From the NCBI GenBank assembly GCA_913031145.1, contig CAJWCO010000020.1:1-43159 (forward strand): a DNA stretch of 43,159 bases, given 5' to 3'. Origin of the DNA: an uncultured Cellvibrionales bacterium. Its GTDB lineage: Bacteria; Pseudomonadota; Gammaproteobacteria; Pseudomonadales; Porticoccaceae. A model generated the notes under the pieces. That model was not told the DNA's origin. It did not search any database and saw only the letters and a program-made list of their open reading frames with translations. Position numbers and translations under genes: made by a program. This document shows positions 1-6,801 of the stretch, piece by piece (positions within the stretch are counted from its first letter, which is position 1; each line of letters begins with the position of its first letter).

Positions 1-212
1 TATCTGAACGCCATGATCCTAAAACAGTTGGGCGCTCTCTTGCAACTGCTGTGAAAAGATACAAATTGAATCAAGGCTCTGTACATCAACACTGAAAAAT
101 GCTATATCGTATCAGAGTCATATACTTAGGGTTTAATCATTAGTAATGACTGTAGAGGATCTAGCCAAAAAATTTGTGATCGCGGTCAGCCTGTATTTTA
201 CCGCTTTGGAAT

Positions 213-239
213 TAAATTTTTACTGACTTCTGTCGATCT
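213..239 (+). promoter_or_regulatory. Candidate σ28 (FliA) promoter of pomA-pomB-pomB2
   Basis: TAAA at 213-216, exactly 15 bases, then GTCGATCT at 232-239. The enterobacterial FliA consensus is TAAA-N15-GCCGATAA. Transcription would start near 247, about 108 bases before pomA. Stator genes are classic FliA targets, and sites with the same spacing precede fliS, flgP and flgM in this window. Confidence 0.6.
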
Positions 240-253
240 CTACTTGAGTGATT

Positions 254-268
254 TGGTGCACTTTATGC
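254..268 (+). promoter_or_regulatory. Possible weak σ54 site upstream of pomA
   Basis: TGGTGCACTTTATGC has GG and GC ten bases apart, as σ54 requires, but departs from TGGCAC and TTGC at other positions. It is clearly weaker than the four strong σ54 sites elsewhere in the window and may be chance. Confidence 0.25.
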
Positions 269-354
269 GCCAACATAAATGTTGATGCGTCGCATGTGAC
301 GTAAATGTAGGCGGACTTTGCCGCTGTAAGACTGGATTTTTGCGAGGAGAATCT

Positions 355-1113
355 ATGGACATTGCAACTATTGTCGGGCTGTTAGGTGCGTTTGGTCTGA
401 TTTTCGCGTCGATTGATGATATCGGTGCGTTTATTGATACGCCATCTATTCTCATTGTGCTCTGTGGGTCAGCTATGGTGACGATGGCCAGATCCTCCCT
501 AGGTGGTTTTTTGGGTGCGGGTGCGGTTGCAGGAAAATGTTTCATGTACAAGATGGACACGGCGCAAGGCTTGATCGAAACGTTGGTTGAATTAGCAACG
601 ATCGCTCGGAAAGACGGCATGATCGCGTTGGAAGGACAGGAATTATCGAACCCGTTTCTAGCGAAGGGCGTTGGTATGCTAGTAGATGGTTCTGAAAAGG
701 ATATTATCAAACAGACCCTGGAAAGAGAAAAAGACTCGACCAAAATTCGCCAGATGCTTGGCGCCGACTTATTTGCGGCGTGGGGTGAAGTCGCTCCGGC
801 GATGGGTATGATCGGGACCTTGATTGGTTTGGTACAGATGCTCGGTAATATGTCGGATCCCAAGGCTATTGGCCCGGCGATGGCCGTTGCTCTATTGACC
901 ACCATGTATGGTGCCATTCTAGCCAATGTGATCATGTTGCCGTTGAACATGAAGCTGACCGAAATGTGTGGCGTTGAAGAGCAAAATAATGAGCTGATTA
1001 TAGAAGGCCTCGTTTTTATGGCGGACGGTGGAAACCCCCGAGTGCTCGGTGACTTCTTAGCCGCCTTCTGCGACCCGGCTACGCAGGCGAAACTTGCGGC
1101 CGCGGCAGGATAA
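355..1113 (+). CDS. pomA: Flagellar stator subunit PomA (MotA family, sodium type)
   Basis: Integral-membrane stator subunit that, with PomB, forms the ion channel and pushes on FliG to turn the rotor. The protein has 252 residues, normal for PomA. The N-terminus carries two membrane helices, followed by a large cytoplasmic loop. The later pair of helices contains the conserved VAPAMGMIGTLIGLV segment and then SDPKAIGPAMAVALLTT, which matches Vibrio PomA more closely than proton-type MotA. I chose ATG 355 because GAGGAGA lies at 344-350; an upstream TTG at 340 has no such site. It is first in an operon with pomB and pomB2, with a σ28-like promoter upstream. Sodium use is inferred from family resemblance only. 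Confidence 0.93.
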   Translation: MDIATIVGLLGAFGLIFASIDDIGAFIDTPSILIVLCGSAMVTMARSSLGGFLGAGAVAGKCFMYKMDTAQGLIETLVELATIARKDGMIALEGQELSNPFLAKGVGMLVDGSEKDIIKQTLEREKDSTKIRQMLGADLFAAWGEVAPAMGMIGTLIGLVQMLGNMSDPKAIGPAMAVALLTTMYGAILANVIMLPLNMKLTEMCGVEEQNNELIIEGLVFMADGGNPRVLGDFLAAFCDPATQAKLAAAAG

Positions 1114-1127
1114 CTGACGCGTCTACG

Positions 1128-2336
1128 ATGGCAGAAGAAAAGGATCAAGCAGCAAGCGAAGAACCCGAACTCGATTGGTGGGAACTGCCGATCGATCCGG
1201 GTCCAGAGACTAACGATTGCCCCAAGTGCAAATCGGGCGCTCCCGGGTGGATGGCGACGTTTGCCGATATGGCGACATTATTAATGGCTTTTTTTGTGTT
1301 GTTGTTGTCGTTTGCCGAAATGAGTGTTCCCAAGTACAAGCAGATCGCGGGTTCACTTAAAGCCTCTTTCGGAGTTAAGCGCATTGTTCCCACAATTACG
1401 ATTGAGACGGCCCGAAGTATTGTGGTGGATGATTTTTCGCCAGCAGTGGCCCAACCCACGGTATTTAGAGACGTCAGACAACGCTCTGACGATATCACCA
1501 TGCGTGAGGTGGTTAAAAAGACCGAGGAAAAAGAAGCTGACTTTGAAACACAACAGGCCTTTCGCTCGCTAGAACAAGTCCTACAAGACGAGATCAATGA
1601 CGGGCAGGTCATGGTTCTTATGGAAGGAGAACGAGTCGTTGTTGAATTGCAGGCGAGTGACAAAAGCGGTGGCGCAAGTGATGTAGACGTTAGCGACGGC
1701 TCGGGCGGACCGATCACTCAGGCAACGCTTGATATCGCAGCGAAAGTGGTAGAAGCGCAAGCGAAGCTGTCGACAGAGGTTGAAGTTCGTCGCCAGAAGC
1801 TCGCCAGTGGTGAGCAATCACAGGGGCGCGACAGCCAACCGAGCGCGCTCAAGTCCCCTGGGGGCAAGACCGACAAGCAAAACCAAGATATCGAAGACCA
1901 ATATCAAAAAGTCAGAGCCGACCTTTCTAAAGATATCCAAAATGGCTTAGTAGAGGTGGAGAAAATTGGCGACCGCATCACTGTGCGTTTGGCGAATCAA
2001 GGGTCTTTTATATCCGGAAGTGCCAATTTACGCCCTAACTTTGAAGCTCTTTTAACCCGTGTGGGTAAGTCCTTATCCGCCTCCAAAGGTAAGGTTCGCG
2101 TTGAGGGGCATACGGATAACGTGCCGGTCGCCTTCAGCGAGCGGTTTAAATCTAACTGGGATCTTTCAGCTGCTCGATCTGCATCGGTCGCTGAGTTCTT
2201 TATCGATCGATCGGGATTTGAAGAGTCGAATATAACCGTAGCTGGATTTGCCGATACGCGGCCAATTGCGGGAAATGATAGCGCGGCTGGCCGTGCACGC
2301 AATCGCAGAATTGAGGTTATCGTCGATGGCAAGTAG
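1128..2336 (+). CDS. pomB: Flagellar stator subunit PomB/MotB, first copy
   Basis: Stator subunit that anchors the motor to peptidoglycan and carries the ion-binding aspartate. It has 402 residues. Residues 1-40 are cytoplasmic, with a CPKC pair at 31-34. A single membrane helix follows, and D47 in WMATFADMATLLMAFF is the expected ion-binding residue (D24 in Vibrio PomB). A long variable periplasmic linker leads to the OmpA/MotB peptidoglycan-binding domain from about residue 327 (GHTDNVP, NWDLSAARS, NRRIEV). It starts 14 bases after pomA. The linker makes it longer than Vibrio PomB (about 315 residues). A second, similar pomB follows at once, so this copy is one of a tandem pair. Confidence 0.92.
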   Translation: MAEEKDQAASEEPELDWWELPIDPGPETNDCPKCKSGAPGWMATFADMATLLMAFFVLLLSFAEMSVPKYKQIAGSLKASFGVKRIVPTITIETARSIVVDDFSPAVAQPTVFRDVRQRSDDITMREVVKKTEEKEADFETQQAFRSLEQVLQDEINDGQVMVLMEGERVVVELQASDKSGGASDVDVSDGSGGPITQATLDIAAKVVEAQAKLSTEVEVRRQKLASGEQSQGRDSQPSALKSPGGKTDKQNQDIEDQYQKVRADLSKDIQNGLVEVEKIGDRITVRLANQGSFISGSANLRPNFEALLTRVGKSLSASKGKVRVEGHTDNVPVAFSERFKSNWDLSAARSASVAEFFIDRSGFEESNITVAGFADTRPIAGNDSAAGRARNRRIEVIVDGK

Positions 2337-2354
2337 TCTTTGGAGTGGCGCATA

Positions 2355-3614
2355 ATGGCGGATGAGGAAGAAGCGCTGACTGCGAATGTTGCCGAAGAAG
2401 AAGCGCTAACTGCGGATGTTGCCCAAGAAGATGCGCCAATCGTTGATCTTAACGGCAACCTTACGGTATTGGATGAAGAAGGTAATCCTATTGAGCGGGA
2501 GGTCATTCAGCATCCGCCCCCCGCCCCCTGTCCACCCTGTAAAAGTGGGGCTCCTGCATGGATGGCGACGTTTGCTGATATGGCCACACTGTTGATGGCC
2601 TTCTTTGTATTGCTGCTATCGTTTGCCGAAATGAATGTTCCGAAGTACAAAGAAGTTAGCGGCTCAATGAAAAACAGTTTTGGCGTGCAGCGTATTGTTC
2701 CGACGGTTGAGCCACCAAAAGCCAAGAGCATTATCGCTAAGCAGTACAAAAGAGCCAAGGTTGATCACACCACATTAAATGTCATTCAAGAACAAACGAC
2801 GGATCAGGAACAAGCGGACGATCCGCTTTTGAAAGACACTGTAAAGTCTCAAGACTTCGATACTAATTCTGACGTAGAGACTCTCAAAGAGACCATGGCA
2901 AAAGAGATTGCGCGCGGTAAAGTTGAAGTGCGTGTCGAAGACAACCGTCTTGTGGTTAAAGTTATCTCAAAAGTGAATAGCGGTGAAGACGGCGAACTAG
3001 AAAAAAGTAAGTCGGGCGCTCAGGTCTCGCAGGACGACTTGGAGGTGTACGCGAAGATTGCTGCTGCGCAGGCTCAGGTGGAATCTGTCGTCCAAGTGGA
3101 GCAGGGGTCGCCCGACAACGCTGCAGAAAACCTCTCTGGCATGTCTGATACGCAGCGTAAAAGAGCGATGGACGACCAGTTCGAACGAATCCGTATGAAC
3201 TTGTCTAACGAGATCACTAAGGGCCTAGCTGAAGTAGAGCGAGACGGTGATAAAATTATTGTCCGCTTGGCAGAGCGAGGTTCTTTTCGAAGCGGCTATG
3301 CAGATTTGCAAGAAGGCTTTAAGCCGTTACTCAGAAAGGTTGGCAATTCGATCAGCGAGTCTGGCGGGCTGATCACTATCGAGGGCCATACCGACAATGT
3401 GCCAATGGCCTTCAGTGAGCGGTTTCGGTCAAACTGGGATCTTTCGGCTGCCCGTTCAGCAGCCGTAGCAGACTACTTGCTCGACAATTCGAACGTTGCC
3501 GAGGGCCGAGTCACAATAACCGGTCTCGCTGATACGAAGCCAATACAGACCAACACAACCCCCGAGGGGCGCGCTAAAAATCGCCGGATAGAAGTGGTCA
3601 TTGACGGAGGGTGA
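2355..3614 (+). CDS. Second PomB/MotB stator paralogue
   Basis: This 419-residue protein is clearly homologous to the preceding PomB. Its features are a CPPC pair at 59-62, the helix WMATFADMATLLMAFFVLLL with ion-binding D75, a variable linker and an OmpA-like domain from about residue 344 (GHTDNVP, SNWDLSAARS, NRRIEV). The N-terminal cytoplasmic tail is longer, acidic, and includes a duplicated ten-residue unit. I chose ATG 2355, preceded by GGAG at 2342-2345; the in-frame TTG at 2340 lies within that site. It begins 18 bases after the first pomB, and only one pomA is present. The two may form mixed or alternative stators; that is inference. Both keep the key aspartate, so neither looks inactive. 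Confidence 0.88.
   Translation: MADEEEALTANVAEEEALTADVAQEDAPIVDLNGNLTVLDEEGNPIEREVIQHPPPAPCPPCKSGAPAWMATFADMATLLMAFFVLLLSFAEMNVPKYKEVSGSMKNSFGVQRIVPTVEPPKAKSIIAKQYKRAKVDHTTLNVIQEQTTDQEQADDPLLKDTVKSQDFDTNSDVETLKETMAKEIARGKVEVRVEDNRLVVKVISKVNSGEDGELEKSKSGAQVSQDDLEVYAKIAAAQAQVESVVQVEQGSPDNAAENLSGMSDTQRKRAMDDQFERIRMNLSNEITKGLAEVERDGDKIIVRLAERGSFRSGYADLQEGFKPLLRKVGNSISESGGLITIEGHTDNVPMAFSERFRSNWDLSAARSAAVADYLLDNSNVAEGRVTITGLADTKPIQTNTTPEGRAKNRRIEVVIDGG
2367..2426 (+). repeat. Two-copy 30-base tandem repeat within second pomB
   Basis: Units 2367-2396 and 2397-2426 are nearly identical (GAAGAAGCGCTGACTGCG versus GAAGAAGCGCTAACTGCG at the start). They encode EEALTANVAE and EEALTADVAQ. The duplication lengthens the acidic cytoplasmic tail in frame. 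Confidence 0.85.
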
Positions 3615-3743
3615 TCGTCAGTAGGATACTCTTTTGGCGGAGCGTGTCGGCATCTGTTAGCGGCGGAGAGTAGTTATAAGTACGCAACATGAAGCCGCTA
3701 AATGGTCGTTAAAGGGCAAGACCGCGCATTATCAACAAACCTC

Positions 3744-3779
3744 TCATAACGTCGACAACCTGTCTGGTACGCGTTATGA
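3744..3779. other. Inverted repeat downstream of pomB2
   Basis: TCATAACG (3744-3751) and CGTTATGA (3772-3779) form a perfect 8-bp stem with a 20-base loop. It sits between the stator operon and the convergent K+ channel gene. No T-run follows, so a terminator role is weak. The rest of 3615-3850 shows nothing I can name. Confidence 0.25.
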
Positions 3780-3850
3780 CACACCGAGGGCGCGCGCATT
3801 GCACTCCGCTCCCATTGCACACTTTGTCATGAACGCGACCTTACTCAACG

Positions 3851-4792
3851 TCATGTTTTTTTCGTTTTTTCTTCAACGATGTCGTCGAAGTCTTGTTGTT
3901 CAGCAATAGTTTCAAAGATCACCTGTGCGTGCGCCTCGGTGATTTTAAAGCGGCTGCGCAAATCCTCAATATGGTCGGCTTCTTCTTCAGTAATAATCCC
4001 ATCAGCCATCGCTGCGTTGACCTCGGCCTCAAAGATCGCTTCTCGCCGGGCCATTTGATTCGAGAACGCAGACGCGACGATTCCAGTGAGGAGCGCCACC
4101 GCGCAGACGCCCATCAAGGCCGTGAATGCACCCACCATCTTTCCGATACTGGTCACCGGCGAAACATCACCATAACCCACGGTCGTCAACGTGATAATCG
4201 ACCACCACATCGTGTGCGGTATTGACCTAAAGTGCTCTGGTTGTGCCTCGTATTCTGCTAGATACATCATTGAACTCGACAGAAAAAGGGCAATGGCCAT
4301 CAAGTAAAGGGCGGCTATAAAGGACTGTCGTTCCTGATAAATAGCCGAAAATAGATCTTCCAATGCCGTTGAGTAGTGTGAGATCTTTAGCAGTCGCAAC
4401 AATCGAAGAACTCGCAACCACCGAAGATCAGTCCCCGGGAAGACATAGGGTAGGATACTGGGCAGAATCGCCGCTAAATCGATGATGCCAGTAAAGCTAA
4501 ATACATAGCTCGCTCGACGTCCAGACGCGGTTTTATGTTTGTTCTTTCTGTCAGCCGGCATTGACCAAATTCGTAACAAATATTCAACGGCAAAGATAAC
4601 CACTGAGAATATTTCGAAGTAGAAAAAGTGCTGCTGGTAATTTGCACCGATGGACTCAACGGACTCAAGACAAACGGCGACAAGATTAAGAAAAATCAAC
4701 AAAGACAAAAAATAGTCACAGATGAGGCTGATCTTGTCATTGCGATCCCCTTTGCTTAGGATTTGAAATAACCTATGTTGCATGGATTCCAT
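3851..4792 (-). CDS. Voltage-gated potassium channel, six-helix Kv type
   Basis: A 313-residue inner-membrane channel. Helices S1 to S6 occupy about residues 22-245. S4 is RWLRVLRLLRLLK (124-136), with regularly spaced arginines acting as a voltage sensor. The pore loop carries the K+ selectivity filter TVGYGD (204-209). The C-terminal cytoplasmic tail (about 250-313) is helical and acidic, with a short segment (MADGIITEEE) resembling SHOCT/TerB-like helices. ATG 4792 has CGGAG about ten bases upstream; M4 is an alternative start. It is convergent with pomB2 and not obviously flagellar. Family assignment is secure, but physiological role and gating are unknown. Confidence 0.92.
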   Translation of the reverse strand: MESMQHRLFQILSKGDRNDKISLICDYFLSLLIFLNLVAVCLESVESIGANYQQHFFYFEIFSVVIFAVEYLLRIWSMPADRKNKHKTASGRRASYVFSFTGIIDLAAILPSILPYVFPGTDLRWLRVLRLLRLLKISHYSTALEDLFSAIYQERQSFIAALYLMAIALFLSSSMMYLAEYEAQPEHFRSIPHTMWWSIITLTTVGYGDVSPVTSIGKMVGAFTALMGVCAVALLTGIVASAFSNQMARREAIFEAEVNAAMADGIITEEEADHIEDLRSRFKITEAHAQVIFETIAEQQDFDDIVEEKTKKT

Positions 4793-5029
4793 CGTCTTCG
4801 AACTCCGTTGGATTATAATTTCTGGCTAATGATAGCGTACTAAGAGCGTATCACGTAATTTTACGCTATGAGCATGGCTTGCTGTCAAGATATACGAGTG
4901 GGGCAGTCGCAGAGTGTAGCGCGCAGTTGATGATTTCTTGCATCGGCGTAATCTTATAGGACGTTGGATAGAAGAAAACTTTTTGCGTCACACCATGAAG
5001 CGATACTTTTGCTTGAGCGAGCGAATCTT

Positions 5030-5404
5030 TCAGCTTACAAGATCTGTTACGTTCACCGCGTCGGGACGGAATTCGCTCAGAAAATGGTTCACTTGAGTCA
5101 CCTGTTCATTGTGCGCAAGAGATGACGAGCGGGTGTGATGTGGCGTTTGGTGCAGTGCGATGAATTGGTGAAAGAACAGACAGTCAGTCGTAGGATTTGC
5201 GCTAATGCTGTCAGCACGACTGCGTGCAGTCTCCAAGCTCACCCCTTGGGTAGGGTTGGCTTCTGATGCCTCATATAACCACGCGACTTTCTCTGCGAAG
5301 TTTGACTCTACTGCGCTGGTCTTGCTCTGCGCTATTTTTAAGTCAAAAACGCTCTGGGGTTTTGATCCCAGAGCGTTTTTGATTGAAGCAAAAATGGTGT
5401 TCAT
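5030..5404 (-). CDS. Doubtful small reading frame downstream of fliS
   Basis: The frame has 124 codons, and I recognise no family. The position is where fliT often follows fliS, but the protein lacks the helical character expected of FliT. Residues 9-20 are encoded by a perfect 14-bp hairpin that looks like the fliS terminator (5345-5380), so transcripts from the fliS promoter should mostly stop inside it. It is probably not a real gene. If it is dismissed, 4793-5414 is a 622-base gap with no other gene that I can see. Confidence 0.2.
   Translation of the reverse strand: MNTIFASIKNALGSKPQSVFDLKIAQSKTSAVESNFAEKVAWLYEASEANPTQGVSLETARSRADSISANPTTDCLFFHQFIALHQTPHHTRSSSLAHNEQVTQVNHFLSEFRPDAVNVTDLVS
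5345..5380 (-). terminator. Rho-independent terminator of fliS, symmetrical
   Basis: A perfect 14-bp inverted repeat: AAAAACGCTCTGGG at 5345-5358 and CCCAGAGCGTTTTT at 5367-5380, with an 8-base loop. On the minus strand it begins 34 bases after the fliS stop codon and ends in a T-run, the form of an intrinsic terminator. It has A- and T-tracts on both sides and could work in both directions. Confidence 0.85.
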
Positions 5405-5414
5405 ACAAAGTTAG

Positions 5415-5831
5415 CTACGAAGCCATTGCTCTGTTTTCATCTTTCAACAACGAAGGCAAAAGCGTCCAAGCTGAACTAATTTCTTCCATTAGACCTTTGA
5501 CCTCACGAACGGCCTCGATGTCGTTGTATAGATTTGCCTTGATCAAACGACGCAAGCAATAGTCATACAACTCACTCAGATTACGAGCCAACTCGGCACC
5601 TTTCTCGAAGTCTAGTGAACCCTGCAAGCCAATAATAATGTTACTAGCTCGGTAGAGTGCATCACTCTTCTCTTTTATTGCCTTGCGCGCCAGATGACCT
5701 TCGGCGGCTGATAGAGAATCAATCAGTCCGTCAAACAGCATTTGAATCAACTGAACACCATCAGCATATGGAACTGCTGATGACACATTCACATCCTGGT
5801 AGGCATTCAGTGCTTTGGCGTGTCTTTTCAT
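5415..5831 (-). CDS. fliS: Flagellin export chaperone FliS
   Basis: Cytoplasmic chaperone that binds the C-terminus of flagellin and stops early polymerisation before export. The length, 138 residues, is typical. It is all helical, with the family pattern near the N-terminus (LNAYQDVNV...PYADGVQLIQMLFDGLIDSL) and later IIIGLQGSLDFEKGAELARNLSELYDYCLRRL. ATG 5831 is preceded by CCGAGGAG at 5841-5848. A σ28-like promoter lies upstream and a strong terminator downstream, so it is probably transcribed alone. It is normally next to fliC/fliD; here neither is in the window, so this copy has been separated from its usual partners. Confidence 0.93.
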   Translation of the reverse strand: MKRHAKALNAYQDVNVSSAVPYADGVQLIQMLFDGLIDSLSAAEGHLARKAIKEKSDALYRASNIIIGLQGSLDFEKGAELARNLSELYDYCLRRLIKANLYNDIEAVREVKGLMEEISSAWTLLPSLLKDENRAMAS

Positions 5832-5877
5832 TATGTGGAACTCCTCGGTTTTTACAGCTACTACTGATGTAATAGTA

Positions 5878-5904
5878 ATATCGTCGAGAAGTAGGATTTC
5901 TTTA
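5878..5904 (-). promoter_or_regulatory. Candidate σ28 promoter of fliS
   Basis: On the minus strand it reads TAAA (5904-5901), 15 bases, GACGATAT (5885-5878). The spacing equals the FliA consensus and six of the eight -10 bases match GCCGATAA. It lies about 47 bases before the fliS start. FliA control fits a flagellin chaperone. Confidence 0.55.
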
Positions 5905-6015
5905 ATAAATAGTTGAATTATATTTACTGGAAGTTGCTTCGTCTGGCATGTGCGGATAATGGTAGGAACGAATCTCGGTGACTCGGCCTGTGACCGGCCG
6001 GTTTTAGAGGTTTGG

Positions 6016-6738
6016 CTATCGTTTCGGCGTCATAATTGGACAAGATTGATAAGCGCTACTAAGGCAGACATCGGCTAGTTTCATGGCTTCTGCGATCTCA
6101 GCGTCGTCGAGTAGGAGCCTTGATTGATCTCCGACATCGTCGCTATCAGCCTTTCCATTGCGCTTGGCCACTTCGCTCCATGCAAGTGCCTTGAGTGGCT
6201 CTGGATCGCCTATTTCCCCTGCTTGGAGCATAAAGGCATACATGAATTGAGCGCTGGCATATCCTTGTTGAGCTGACTTTAAGTACCAAGTCTTGGCAAA
6301 GGTGTAGTCAATTGAGACCCCTTGCCCGTAGTGGTAGCAAAGTGCGAGCATGTATTGCGAATCAGCGAGGTCTTGTTGAGTCGCTAGTTTGAACCACTTT
6401 ACTGCTTCACGATAATTCTGTTTGGTTCCATATCCCTGGTAATAGAGCATGCCGATATTGTGCTGGGCCTCTGCAAGACCTTGATCAGCGGCAAGCCGGT
6501 ACCAGCGCATGGCTTCGCTGTAGTCTTGAGGAACGCCGAACCCTTCTTCATGGAGATGACCGATATTATTTTGTGCTTCGGCAATTCCTTCATTCGCCAT
6601 CGACACCCATGCCCGCATGGCGGTGGCATAATGCCCGCGGTTTAATGCGCTTACGCCCGCTTTGAAGGAGTCACTGAAAGCGAGCGAGCTGGCTACACTG
6701 GTCCCCAGTAGAACCCATAACAGACAAATACGGATCAT
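6016..6738 (-). CDS. Secreted Sel1-repeat protein
   Basis: A 240-residue protein with a signal peptide (about residues 1-20, ending SSLA-FSD) and at least four Sel1-like repeats of about 36 residues. The repeat signatures are AEAQNNIGHLHEEGFGV, AEAQHNIGMLYYQGYGT, ADSQYMLALCYHYGQGV and a more worn fourth copy ASAQFMYAFMLQAG. Sel1 repeats form helical pairs that usually bind other proteins; the partner is not predictable. The mature protein should be periplasmic. It lies on the same strand as the ClC gene, 63 bases downstream of it. No catalytic motif is visible. A flagellar link is possible from location only. Confidence 0.85.
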   Translation of the reverse strand: MIRICLLWVLLGTSVASSLAFSDSFKAGVSALNRGHYATAMRAWVSMANEGIAEAQNNIGHLHEEGFGVPQDYSEAMRWYRLAADQGLAEAQHNIGMLYYQGYGTKQNYREAVKWFKLATQQDLADSQYMLALCYHYGQGVSIDYTFAKTWYLKSAQQGYASAQFMYAFMLQAGEIGDPEPLKALAWSEVAKRNGKADSDDVGDQSRLLLDDAEIAEAMKLADVCLSSAYQSCPIMTPKR

Positions 6739-6801
6739 AGTTGCTCCTCAATTGGGCCATAAATATAGCAACAACGGCACCTTTAAGACAGAGCAATCGT
6801 T

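Larger units (their letters stand above)
1..354. other. Non-coding leader upstream of pomA
   Basis: No convincing gene lies here. Two reading frames run in from the left edge and stop at 52-54 and 93-95; either could be the tail of an upstream gene, but neither fragment is recognisable. The rest is AT-rich and holds candidate σ28 and σ54 sites for pomA, listed separately. The long minus-strand reading frame that enters this region from pomA is a shadow. Confidence 0.5.

Noticed and set aside
1-95. Possible 3' end of an upstream gene (frames closing at 54 or 95)
   Set aside because: Two frames are equally open and neither short peptide is recognisable, so no gene can be called.
240-1148. 302-codon open frame on the minus strand across pomA
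   Set aside because: It lies wholly opposite pomA, has no recognisable domain, and is an antisense shadow of a secure gene.
4812-4817. TATAAT-like -10 element before the K+ channel gene
   Set aside because: No acceptable -35 element lies 16-18 bases upstream and the leader would be only a few bases long.
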